Shown here: positions 38,050 through 45,440 of the stretch, piece by piece
How positions within the stretch are numbered: position 1 is the stretch's first letter
Layout of the letters: each line of letters begins with the position of its first letter
Assembly: GCA_963727035.1 (NCBI GenBank)
Contig: CAVSEY010000002.1
Span: 36,080-100,079, forward strand
Length of the DNA: 64,000 nt
Direction: 5' to 3'
Source: Rhodoblastus sp963727035
Lineage (GTDB): Bacteria; Pseudomonadota; Alphaproteobacteria; Rhizobiales; Beijerinckiaceae
Program-made: the position numbers and the translations under genes
Notes under the pieces: model-generated
The model's input: only the letters and a program-made list of their open reading frames with translations
Told to the model about the DNA's origin: nothing
The model's database searches: none

Positions 38050-38550
38050 ATGAGCCTTATCAAGGAACCGAGCCTTATCAAGGAACTGGATTACGGCACG
38101 CCGATCCGCGTCGCGGAAAAGCAGGTCAGTCTCACCATAGACGGCGAAAAAGTCACCGTTCCCGCCGGGACCTCGGTGATGGCCGCCGCCATGTCGCGCG
38201 GCGTCAAGATCCCCAAACTCTGCGCCAGCGATAATCTCGAACCCTTCGGCTCCTGCCGGCTCTGCCTGGTCGAAATCGAGGGCCGGCGCGGGACGCCGGC
38301 CTCCTGCACCACCCCGGCGGAAGAGGGCATGGTGGTGCGCACCCAAAGCGAGAAGCTCGCCCGGCTCCGCCGCGGCGTGATGGAGCTTTATTTGTCCGAT
38401 TACCCGGGCGATGTCCTGGCTTCCGCGGGCGGCGGAGAGTTCCTGGACGCAGCCGCGCGAGGTCGGCCTGCGCGAGGTCCGCTATGCCTCCGGCGGCGCG
38501 AACCATTTCGACGACGCCAGGGACGAATCCAATCCCTATTTCGCCTATGA
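38050..38550 (+). CDS. fdsA: Formate dehydrogenase alpha subunit, N-terminal part (frameshifted)
   Basis: Residues 1-~118 are the NuoG-like N-terminus of FdsA, with [2Fe-2S] cysteines in KLCASDNLEPFGSCRLCLVEI and ASCTTPAEE. The first residues contain a small duplication (SLIKEP-SLIKEL, two 18-bp copies). After LYLSDYPGDVLASAGGGEF the frame leaves the family alignment; an indel near 38440-38450 moves the rest into the next frame. In this stretch the His-Cys3 cluster ligands seen in relatives (H-x-x-D-C-x-x-C, then Cys) are replaced by Tyr, Val, Ser and Phe. Confidence 0.85.
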   Translation: MSLIKEPSLIKELDYGTPIRVAEKQVSLTIDGEKVTVPAGTSVMAAAMSRGVKIPKLCASDNLEPFGSCRLCLVEIEGRRGTPASCTTPAEEGMVVRTQSEKLARLRRGVMELYLSDYPGDVLASAGGGEFLDAAARGRPARGPLCLRRREPFRRRQGRIQSLFRL

Positions 38551-40909
38551 CCCCGCGAAATGCATCGTCTGCAGCCGCTGCGTGCGCGCCTGCGAGGAGG
38601 TTCAGGGCACTTTCGCCTTGACCGTCGAGGGCCGCGGCTTCGAGTCGCGGATCAGGCCCGGCCCGAGTGATTTCATCAATTCCGAATGCGTCTCCTGCGG
38701 CGCCTGCGTCCAGGCCTGCCCGACCGGGTCTCTGATCGAGAAAAGCGTGGCTGCGCGCGGGATGCCGGAACATTCGATCGTCACCACCTGCGCCTATTGC
38801 GGCGTCGGCTGTTCCTTCAAGGCGGAAATGCGCGGCGACGAGCTTATCCGCATGGTCCCCTACAAGGGCGGACAGGCCAATGAGGGCCACTCCTGCGTCA
38901 AGGGGCGCTTCGCCTTCGGCTACGCCACCCATAAGGATCGCATGCTGAAGCCGATGATCCGCGAAAAGATCACCGACCCCTGGCGCGAGGCAAGCTGGGA
39001 CGAGGCGATTTCCCGCGCCGCCGGCGAACTGAAGCGTCTGCAGGCGAAATATGGCCGGGATTCGATCGGCGTCATCACGTCCTCGCGCTGCACCAACGAG
39101 GAAGTCTTCGTGCTGCAGAAGCTGGCCCGCGCCGCCTTCCGCAACAACAATGTCGACACCTGCGCCCGGGTCTGCCATTCGCCAACCGGCTATGGCCTCA
39201 AGACCACGCTTGGCACTTCGGCGGGCACCCAGGATTTCGCTTCGGTCGATCATGCCGAGGTCATTTTGGTCATTGGCGCCAATCCCACCGACGGCCATCC
39301 GGTCTTCGCCTCGCGGATGAAGAAGCGCCTGCGCGCCGGGGCCAGGCTGATCGTCGCCGATCCCCGCGTCATCGACCTCGTCCGCACGCCGCACGTCCAG
39401 GCGGACCTGCATCTCCAGCTCAAGCCAGGGACCAATGTCGCGCTGCTGAATTCATTGTCCCACGTGATCGTCACCGAAGGACTGGTGAACGAAGCCTATG
39501 TCCGGGCGCGCTGCGATATCGACCAGTTCGAGTCCTGGGCGCGCTTCGTCGCCTCGCAGCAGAATTCGCCGGAGGAGATGGAAAAATATACCGGCGTGCC
39601 GGCCAAGGACGTGCGCGTCGCGGCCCGTCTCTATGCGAGCGTGAAGAACGCCGCGATCTATTACGGCCTGGGCGTGACAGAACACAGTCAGGGCTCGACT
39701 ACCGTCATGGCCCTTGCCAATCTGGCCATGGCGACCGGCAATATCGGCCATGTCGGCGCTGGCGTGAACCCGCTGCGCGGCCAGAACAATGTCCAGGGCT
39801 CCTGCGACATGGGTTCCTTCCCGCATGAATTTTCGGGCTATCGCCATGTCTCCGACGACGCGACGCGAGAGAGCTTCGAGGCTTTATGGGGGCTCAAGCT
39901 CGACGACGAGCCGGGCCTGCGCATCCCCAACATGATCGACGAGGCGATCGAGGGCAATTTCAAGGGATTGTTCGTGCAAGGGGAGGACATCGCCCAGTCC
40001 GACCCCGACACCCAGCACATCACCGCGGGCCTATCGGGGATGGAATGCGTCATCGTGCAGGACCTGTTCCTGAACGAGACCGCCAAATACGCCCATATCT
40101 TCCTGCCGGGCTGCTCCTTCCTCGAGAAGGACGGCACTTTCACCAATGCCGAGCGCCGCATCAACCGCGTCCGCAAGGTGATGGCCCCGCTGTGCGGCAA
40201 GGACGAATGGCGTGCGGCGATCGAACTCGCCCAGGCCATGGGCTATGAGATGAATTACAATCATCCGTCCGAGATCATGGACGAGATCGCGGCGCTGACG
40301 CCGACCTTCGCCGGCGTGAGCTACCAAAAACTCGACGAACTGGGCTCGGTGCAATGGCCCTGCAACGACAAGGCGCCTGAAGGCACGCCGATCATGCACG
40401 TCGATCGTTTCGTTGGCGGCAAGGGCCATTTCATGCTGACCGAATATGTGCCGACCCGCGAGCGCACCGGCCCGCGCTACCCGCTGATCCTCACCACCGG
40501 GCGCATCCTGTCGCAATATAATGTCGGCGCGCAGACGCGGCGCACGGAAAACAGGATCTGGCACGAGGAGGACGTCCTGGAAATCCACCCCTTCGACGCC
40601 GAGCAGCGCGGCGTCGTGGACGGCGATCTGGTGTCTTTGGCCAGCCGCGCCGGCGACACCGCCCTGCGGGCGAAAATCTCGGAGCGCATGCAGCCGGGCG
40701 TGGTCTACACCACCTTTCATTTTCCCGGCACGGGCGCCAATGTCGTGACCACCGACAATTCGGACTGGGCCACCAATTGCCCGGAGTACAAGGTCACCGC
40801 GGTCGAGGTGCGGCGCGTCAATGCGCTGTCGTCGTGGCAGGAGCGCAACGCTGTGGACGACGCGACCATGCGCAAAGTTCTGGAGGCGTCGCCGGATGCC
40901 GCCGAATGA
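38411..40909 (+). CDS. fdsA: Formate dehydrogenase alpha subunit, catalytic part
   Basis: The FdsA alignment resumes at TQPREVGLREVRY (about 38450); the ATG at 38411 is only the frame's first start. Two ferredoxin-type [4Fe-4S] clusters (CIVCSRCVRACEEV, CVSCGACVQACPTG) precede the Mo-proximal cluster (CAYCGVGC...SCVKGRF). The molybdopterin domain has the probable Mo-ligand Cys in CARVCHSPTGYG. It oxidises formate to CO2 at a bis-MGD cofactor. Joined with the N-terminal part it would be ~953 residues, normal for FdsA. It overlaps fdhD. Confidence 0.93.
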   Translation: MSWLPRAAESSWTQPREVGLREVRYASGGANHFDDARDESNPYFAYDPAKCIVCSRCVRACEEVQGTFALTVEGRGFESRIRPGPSDFINSECVSCGACVQACPTGSLIEKSVAARGMPEHSIVTTCAYCGVGCSFKAEMRGDELIRMVPYKGGQANEGHSCVKGRFAFGYATHKDRMLKPMIREKITDPWREASWDEAISRAAGELKRLQAKYGRDSIGVITSSRCTNEEVFVLQKLARAAFRNNNVDTCARVCHSPTGYGLKTTLGTSAGTQDFASVDHAEVILVIGANPTDGHPVFASRMKKRLRAGARLIVADPRVIDLVRTPHVQADLHLQLKPGTNVALLNSLSHVIVTEGLVNEAYVRARCDIDQFESWARFVASQQNSPEEMEKYTGVPAKDVRVAARLYASVKNAAIYYGLGVTEHSQGSTTVMALANLAMATGNIGHVGAGVNPLRGQNNVQGSCDMGSFPHEFSGYRHVSDDATRESFEALWGLKLDDEPGLRIPNMIDEAIEGNFKGLFVQGEDIAQSDPDTQHITAGLSGMECVIVQDLFLNETAKYAHIFLPGCSFLEKDGTFTNAERRINRVRKVMAPLCGKDEWRAAIELAQAMGYEMNYNHPSEIMDEIAALTPTFAGVSYQKLDELGSVQWPCNDKAPEGTPIMHVDRFVGGKGHFMLTEYVPTRERTGPRYPLILTTGRILSQYNVGAQTRRTENRIWHEEDVLEIHPFDAEQRGVVDGDLVSLASRAGDTALRAKISERMQPGVVYTTFHFPGTGANVVTTDNSDWATNCPEYKVTAVEVRRVNALSSWQERNAVDDATMRKVLEASPDAAE

Positions 40910-41738
40910 CCGGCCGCCAGCCTCGCGCCTGACCGAGACGCTGCGGATCGACGCCGCAAGCGGGATCGCGACGCCGGCGCAGCGCGAGATCGCCAACGAA
41001 ATCGCGGTGAGCTTCGTCTATGGCGACGCGCCCTATGCGGTGATGATGGCGAGCCCCGACGACGCGGAAGATTTCGCTTTCGGCTTCAGCCTGACCGAGG
41101 GGATCGTGCGCGCGGCGAGCGAAATCCGCGCGGTGCGGGTCGCGCCCCAGGAAAAGGGCCTCGAACTCCATATCGAACTGGCGCCGGGGCGGTTCCGCGA
41201 ACACCTCGCGCGGCGCCGGGCGATCACCGGGCGCACCTCCTGCGGCCTGTGCGGGGTGGAGACGGTCGAACAACTGCCGCAGGCCGAAAAGCTCATCCCC
41301 GCTCCGCCCATTGCGCCGCGCGCGGTTTTCGCCGCGCTCGCCCATCTCGACCGCAACCAGACGCTGAACGCCTTGACGCGCGCCGTCCATGGCGCGGCCT
41401 TCTGCGCGCGCGACGGCGCGATCCGGGCGCTGCGCGAGGATGTCGGGCGCCACAATGCGCTCGACAAGCTGATCGGCGCGCTGATCCGCGAGGGCGTGTC
41501 GCCGCGCGAAGGTTTTGTCGTCGTCACCAGCCGCGCCTCGTTCGAAATGGTCGAGAAGACCGCAATTTTCGGCGCGCCCGCCCTCGTCGCCATTTCGGCG
41601 CCGACCTCGCTGGCGATCGAACGCGCGCAGGCGCTGGGCCTGACGCTCGGGGCCATCGCCCGCGCTGACAGCATGATGGTTTTTTCCGGCGCTTTCGCCA
41701 GATCAGAAGCCGCCGGGCCGGAGGCCGCCGCGTCATGA
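40896..41738 (+). CDS. fdhD: Formate dehydrogenase accessory sulfurtransferase FdhD
   Basis: 280 residues from ATG 40896, overlapping the fdsA end by 14 bp. The conserved CxxC is in GRTSCGLCGVET. The GHN-type cofactor block reads LREDVGRHNALDKLIG, and VTSRASFEMVEK follows. It transfers sulfur (from IscS-type desulfurase) to the molybdenum cofactor of FdsA, which is needed for activity. In fds operons this gene is also called fdsC. Confidence 0.93.
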   Translation: MPPNDRPPASRLTETLRIDAASGIATPAQREIANEIAVSFVYGDAPYAVMMASPDDAEDFAFGFSLTEGIVRAASEIRAVRVAPQEKGLELHIELAPGRFREHLARRRAITGRTSCGLCGVETVEQLPQAEKLIPAPPIAPRAVFAALAHLDRNQTLNALTRAVHGAAFCARDGAIRALREDVGRHNALDKLIGALIREGVSPREGFVVVTSRASFEMVEKTAIFGAPALVAISAPTSLAIERAQALGLTLGAIARADSMMVFSGAFARSEAAGPEAAAS

Positions 41739-41989
41739 ACCAGGACAGCCATACATTCGCCCACGACGACAACAAGGCCAAGCTGCTGCGCATGGCCAGG
41801 GAAATCGCCGATTTCTTCCACGCCTATCCGCAGGACCAGGCGGTCGAATCGATCGCCGGCCATATCAACAAGTTCTGGACGCCAAAAATGCGCGAGGATT
41901 TTCTCGCCGCCGCCGCCGAGCCGGGGCGGATCCTGCCGCCCCTGGTCAGCGCGGCGCGGGAAAAGATCAAGCGGAGGAAAATCGAGTAG
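41735..41989 (+). CDS. fdsD: Formate dehydrogenase delta subunit
   Basis: 84 residues, overlapping fdhD by 4 bp. KLLRMAREIADFFHAYP and HINKFWTPKMREDF are typical of FdsD, a small subunit or chaperone needed for assembly of the active enzyme. It ends the operon; the next gene, a transporter, is broken. Confidence 0.92.
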   Translation: MNQDSHTFAHDDNKAKLLRMAREIADFFHAYPQDQAVESIAGHINKFWTPKMREDFLAAAAEPGRILPPLVSAAREKIKRRKIE

Positions 41990-42062
41990 CGGCCGGAGCA
42001 GACAAAGGAAAAGCAACGCCAAAAGGTGCAATTGGCGCAAAGCGCCGGAACGGGAGGAGAAA

Positions 42063-42235
42063 ATGACAAGCTTTACGGCGCGCCAGTAGCGGCGGGTTTG
42101 CTCGCCCGTCAGGCGACCGTGGCGAGAGCCCGATTCAACCGCGGGCCGGTTCCGCCGGCGGCCCTGGCGATCCATCTGTGCATCGGCATGGCCTATGGCT
42201 TTTCGGTGTTCCGGCTGCCGCTGAGCAAGACTTTA
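42063..42235 (+). pseudogene. N-terminal remnant of an oxalate/formate-type MFS transporter
   Basis: A strong GGAGGAG site stands before ATG 42063 (MTSFTARQ). After about 20 bp the frame breaks. In a shifted frame the typical first TM region of OFA-family transporters follows (VPPAALAIHLCIGMAYGFSV, then FRLPLSK) and stops abruptly near 42235. Only ~60 of the usual ~550 residues remain. OFA transporters often follow fds operons, so this was probably the formate/oxalate exchanger of the operon, cut by the accessory DNA to its right. Confidence 0.7.
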
Positions 42236-42486
42236 GCCTCTTTGCCGTTCGCCTACGTTCGGCCTCCGTCTCTATGGGCGCGCCTAGGATAGACTGGGCG
42301 CTTTCATATTTTATTGTTGTATTTAAATAAGTTAGAATGAGTGTTGGCGGGCCGCGCCCGACGAAGATGAGCACTATATCTACGCCATAGCCCTATGACA
42401 AAATGATTTGCGGGCGGCAATTCGATAGCCCGCCGCCTCCTGGCCATGCGCAGAAAAGGCGAAGATCGGCGAGAACGGATTGAGGA
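42236..42486. other. AT-rich junction between formate operon and accessory island
   Basis: After the truncated transporter the composition changes, with an AT-rich patch (about 42305-42345, TATTTTATTGTTGTATTTAA). It is the likely left edge of the island. No gene is supported; a possible 32-codon frame at 42448-42543 lacks a ribosome site. Confidence 0.5.
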
Positions 42487-42897
42487 ATGGCGCGCGTGGA
42501 ACAAGGGGCGCGCACGAGCCGCGCGGCGCGCCAAGAACCGCTGAACGAAGCGGAGAAGCAGGCGATCGTCGTGGCTTGCGAAGCCCTCATCCGCGATGTC
42601 TTGAAGCCGCGCTCCCTGCCGCAAGTCAGACCGACCGAGTGGAACTATGTGATCGATATTCATGGCGCATGGGCGGCTGGGCGCTATCGCTTCATGCAAC
42701 GCTATAGATCGGGCATGGAACATAATCGCGGCGAGGAATTCGATGCGCCCTTCGCCCGCATCGATCGCACGGGGCGCGACCAGTTCGACGTCCATTGGAT
42801 GCGCCACACCGGCAAATGGTGGAGACTCTATTCCGGCGTCACGCTCGCCGAAGCGCTCCGCGTCCTGGAAACGGACAGTGTGCTCCATCCGCCTTGA
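42487..42897 (+). CDS. Uncharacterised protein, possibly DUF3024-like
   Basis: 136 residues, hydrophilic, no signal or TM segment. The central part (WNYVIDIHGAWAAGRYRFM...) and the end (HWMRHTGKWWRLYSGVTLAEAL, VLETDSVLHP) faintly resemble DUF3024, small proteins of unknown role with an aromatic C-terminal block. It ends 15 bp before the next gene, so the two are probably co-transcribed. Confidence 0.6.
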   Translation: MARVEQGARTSRAARQEPLNEAEKQAIVVACEALIRDVLKPRSLPQVRPTEWNYVIDIHGAWAAGRYRFMQRYRSGMEHNRGEEFDAPFARIDRTGRDQFDVHWMRHTGKWWRLYSGVTLAEALRVLETDSVLHPP

Positions 42898-42912
42898 CCT
42901 CGCCGCGCGCCC

Positions 42913-44088
42913 ATGTCGGAAATGCCTTTCCCGTCTTCAGCGGAAGCCGCGATCGTGAGCGAATATCAATATTATGAATTCCAGGCGCTTGATCGGCCGC
43001 TCGGCGAGGAGGACCGCAAGGCGCTGCGGACGCTGTCGTCACGCGCGCGAATCACGACCACAAGTTTCACCAATTCCTATGAATGGGGGAATTTCAAGGG
43101 ACTCCCCGACGAACTCATGGCGCGTTGGTTCGACTTGCATCTTTACTTGGCCAATTGGGGCTCGCGCCGGCTGATGATCCGCTTTCCCCGGCGATTGATC
43201 GACGCCGGCGCGCTCAAACCGTTCCTCCGAGCCGCCGACGGAGCCACGTTCAAGCCCGCCGGCGAAAATCTCGTCCTCGACATAGAGCGCGACGAAATGG
43301 AGCCCGGCGAGGACTGGGACGACGGTTCAGGCTGGCTGGCGGCGCTCGCGCCACTGCGGGCGGACGTTCTCGGCGGTGATCTGCGGCTGTTCTATCTCCT
43401 ATGGCTGATGGCGGTGGAGGACGGCGCCGTCGAAGCCGCGGCGACGGAGCCCTTGCCGGGGATTGGTCCGATGACAGGCGCCCTCGAAGGTTTCGCGCAA
43501 TTCTTCGGGATCGATCCGGACCTGGTGGCGGCGGCGGCCGAACGATGCGGCGATGCGCCCATCGACGTCGCGCCCGCCGCCGGCGCTGTCCGACGCATCG
43601 TCGCGGACCTGCCGGATGAAGAAAAGACCGATTTGCTCGTTCGTTTGGCGGAGGGCGATGGGCATGTGGCGAGTGAGGTCCGCGCAAGGATTCGCCTTCG
43701 CATGAAATCCGCCCTTCCCGTCCCCGCGCCGCGCACGGCAAGAAATTTGCGCGCCCGCGCCCGCACAATCGGCGGGGCGCGCAAGCGCGCCGAAGCCGAG
43801 CGACTGGAGGCGGAGCGCCGGCGCAAGGCCGAGGACGAGGAGCGCGTCCGCCGCGCTCGCCTCGATGCGCTGGCGCGCCGCGGCGAGGCGGTCTGGCGCG
43901 AGATCGAGACGGAAATCGAGCGCCGCAATTCCGCCGGCTACGAAAGGGCCGCCGACCTGCTCCGCGATCTCAAGGCAATCGCCAATGAGCGGGGCGGAAT
44001 TCGGGATTTTGACCGCCGCCTCGACGCGATCCGCGAAAAACACGCCCGCAAGGAGCGCTTCATCGAACGCCTGCGGGGGCTCGGATAG
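42913..44088 (+). CDS. Conserved hypothetical protein with a charged coiled-coil C-terminus
   Basis: 391 residues. The N-terminus (SEYQYYEFQALDRPL, RARITTTSFTNSYEWG, LYLANWGSRRLMIRFP) matches a widespread uncharacterised family known mainly from actinobacteria and proteobacteria. From about residue 280 it is a charged, Arg/Glu/Ala-rich coiled coil (ARKRAEAERLEAERRRKAED). No enzyme motif is visible. In other genomes members lie near SWIM zinc-finger genes (recalled, not checked), but none is present here. Confidence 0.75.
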   Translation: MSEMPFPSSAEAAIVSEYQYYEFQALDRPLGEEDRKALRTLSSRARITTTSFTNSYEWGNFKGLPDELMARWFDLHLYLANWGSRRLMIRFPRRLIDAGALKPFLRAADGATFKPAGENLVLDIERDEMEPGEDWDDGSGWLAALAPLRADVLGGDLRLFYLLWLMAVEDGAVEAAATEPLPGIGPMTGALEGFAQFFGIDPDLVAAAAERCGDAPIDVAPAAGAVRRIVADLPDEEKTDLLVRLAEGDGHVASEVRARIRLRMKSALPVPAPRTARNLRARARTIGGARKRAEAERLEAERRRKAEDEERVRRARLDALARRGEAVWREIETEIERRNSAGYERAADLLRDLKAIANERGGIRDFDRRLDAIREKHARKERFIERLRGLG

Positions 44089-44711
44089 GGGCGGAGCACA
44101 CCAGCGCGCGCAAATGTACAACCTCCATGCGGCAAGGAGGAGCACGTTACTGACTTGGGGGCGGGACCAGATCTCACAAACGGCGCTTAACGGTCTGCAA
44201 TGAGGCGATGCGGCGGTGGACGATCCCCAAAGCTTCGACCCGGCGGCGAAATTTCGCTGATGCACAGCGCCGCATCTAAGGTCCATCCACTGCTGCTCTC
44301 AACGGACGACGGACCGAAGTCCGACCCGAAGGCGCCTTTCGAGATTTCTCCCCAATGGCCGCAGCAAGGCCATCAACGGTCGTTCCCAAGGTCGATCGAA
44401 CGCGTATTCATGACCCTGAGCCGCCGGTCGTTCGCCGAACTTTCCCCGGACGTGAATCGACCGCTCGAAGCAGTCGTTGGCGCAGGAGTTGCCCAGTTGG
44501 CTATTCGCGCTTGCAATTCCTTATCCCATTTACAGATGCGGTACTCGGTGTGTCGCACCTTGCGATCCATATGCATGTGGATTTGGTGGTAGCCGTTCGA
44601 GCCAGGCCAAGCACGGTGATGAAGCGCGCACAGCTTTTGTGGCGTAAAGGAGACCGCGCCGCCCGCCATCGGTCACGCCCGATCTTGCTGCTCCTGCGCG
44701 ATGGCGGGCGC
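44089..44711. other. Island spacer, 623 bp
   Basis: No gene can be supported. A minus-strand frame (44373-44669) has no ribosome site and resembles no family I recognise. The sequence may hold decayed mobile DNA between the hypothetical gene and traD. Confidence 0.45.
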
Positions 44712-44939
44712 TTATTCTTTCTGTTCCGTCTCGAACGCCATCCTGCCAAGCTTCGCCCAGACGCCGCGCGCATGTTCGGCTTGATCGCTTTGGAGCTTGT
44801 CGGCCATCCAGAGCAGCGCGCCGTAGATCATGGCGCGATCGTCGCCGGTCAGGTCCACGATACCGGCCTTGACGACGAGGCCGCCGAGTTCGATCAGATG
44901 CCGCGTGCGCTTGCGGCGCTCGACCTGCCAGGCGCGCAT
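44712..44939 (-). CDS. traD: Conjugal transfer protein TraD (Ti-type)
   Basis: 75 residues. RKRTRHLIELGGLVVKAGI is the signature of the small Ti-plasmid-type TraD, which lies next to traC and helps DNA processing at oriT. It directly follows traC (stop and start one base apart). The usual next gene, traG (coupling protein), is missing. Confidence 0.88.
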   Translation of the reverse strand: MRAWQVERRKRTRHLIELGGLVVKAGIVDLTGDDRAMIYGALLWMADKLQSDQAEHARGVWAKLGRMAFETEQKE

Positions 44940-44940
44940 G

Positions 44941-45279
44941 TCATGCCGCGCCCGCGCCGCCTGATGGCGGTTGCGCGCCGCTTGGTCGCGCCGGAGCGCC
45001 GCTCCTGTCGCGGTCAGGCGCCGATGCAGTTCGCCGCGCCCGGCCCTGAAAAAACGCGGCTCCGCGCTTTGCCCATGCCTCCCTCTTTCCGGCGTCCTTG
45101 GTTTCGGCCAGCACGATCAGCGCGCCCGCCAGTTCGTCGGCGCTGAGGGCGTCGGCGCCGGTCGAGATGACCAGTTCGCCAAGCTGTTGCACCTTGCGGT
45201 TTTTCAGGTCTCGCGCCTTGTGTTCGAGCGACTTCAGTTCCGCGTCGAAGTCCCGTGGCTTGCGCATCATGTCCTCCAT
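44941..45279 (-). CDS. traC: Conjugal transfer protein TraC (Ti-type)
   Basis: 112 residues at most; starts at ATG 45279 or at the internal ATG 45267 (MRKPRDF). RDFDAELKSLEHKARDLKNR and LGELVISTGADALSADELAG are typical of TraC, an accessory relaxosome protein. It is divergent from traA across the probable oriT, as on Ti plasmids. Confidence 0.88.
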   Translation of the reverse strand: MEDMMRKPRDFDAELKSLEHKARDLKNRKVQQLGELVISTGADALSADELAGALIVLAETKDAGKREAWAKRGAAFFQGRARRTASAPDRDRSGAPARPSGAQPPSGGAGAA

Positions 45280-45358
45280 AAGCTGTTGATGGAGTGATGA
45301 TAGTTGAGCGTCTGCCGGAATGCTGTAGGCTTGCCGGGATGGTGCGAGACGGTGTGAT

Positions 45359-45409
45359 CCCTCCCGAGAATTTTTCGAGGGAGGGCGCGCTTATACGTCG
45401 TTCCGACGT
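45359..45409 (+). other. oriT: Probable oriT (IncQ/Ti-type nick region)
   Basis: In the gap between divergent traC and traA, where Ti-type plasmids carry oriT. An inverted repeat CCCTCCC/GGGAGGG (45359-45365 and 45379-45385) leads into GGGCGCGCTTATACG (45383-45397), close to the IncQ nick core GGGCGCACTTA. A perfect ACGTCG-TTC-CGACGT hairpin follows (45395-45409). The relaxase next door is of the matching MOB-Q type. Confidence 0.72.
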
Positions 45410-45440
45410 GCGCATAGCCCATGTAGATGATCTGGTCGCG

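Noticed and set aside
42448..42543. Possible 32-residue basic peptide in the junction region
   Set aside because: No ribosome site, no similarity, highly Arg-rich as expected by chance here.
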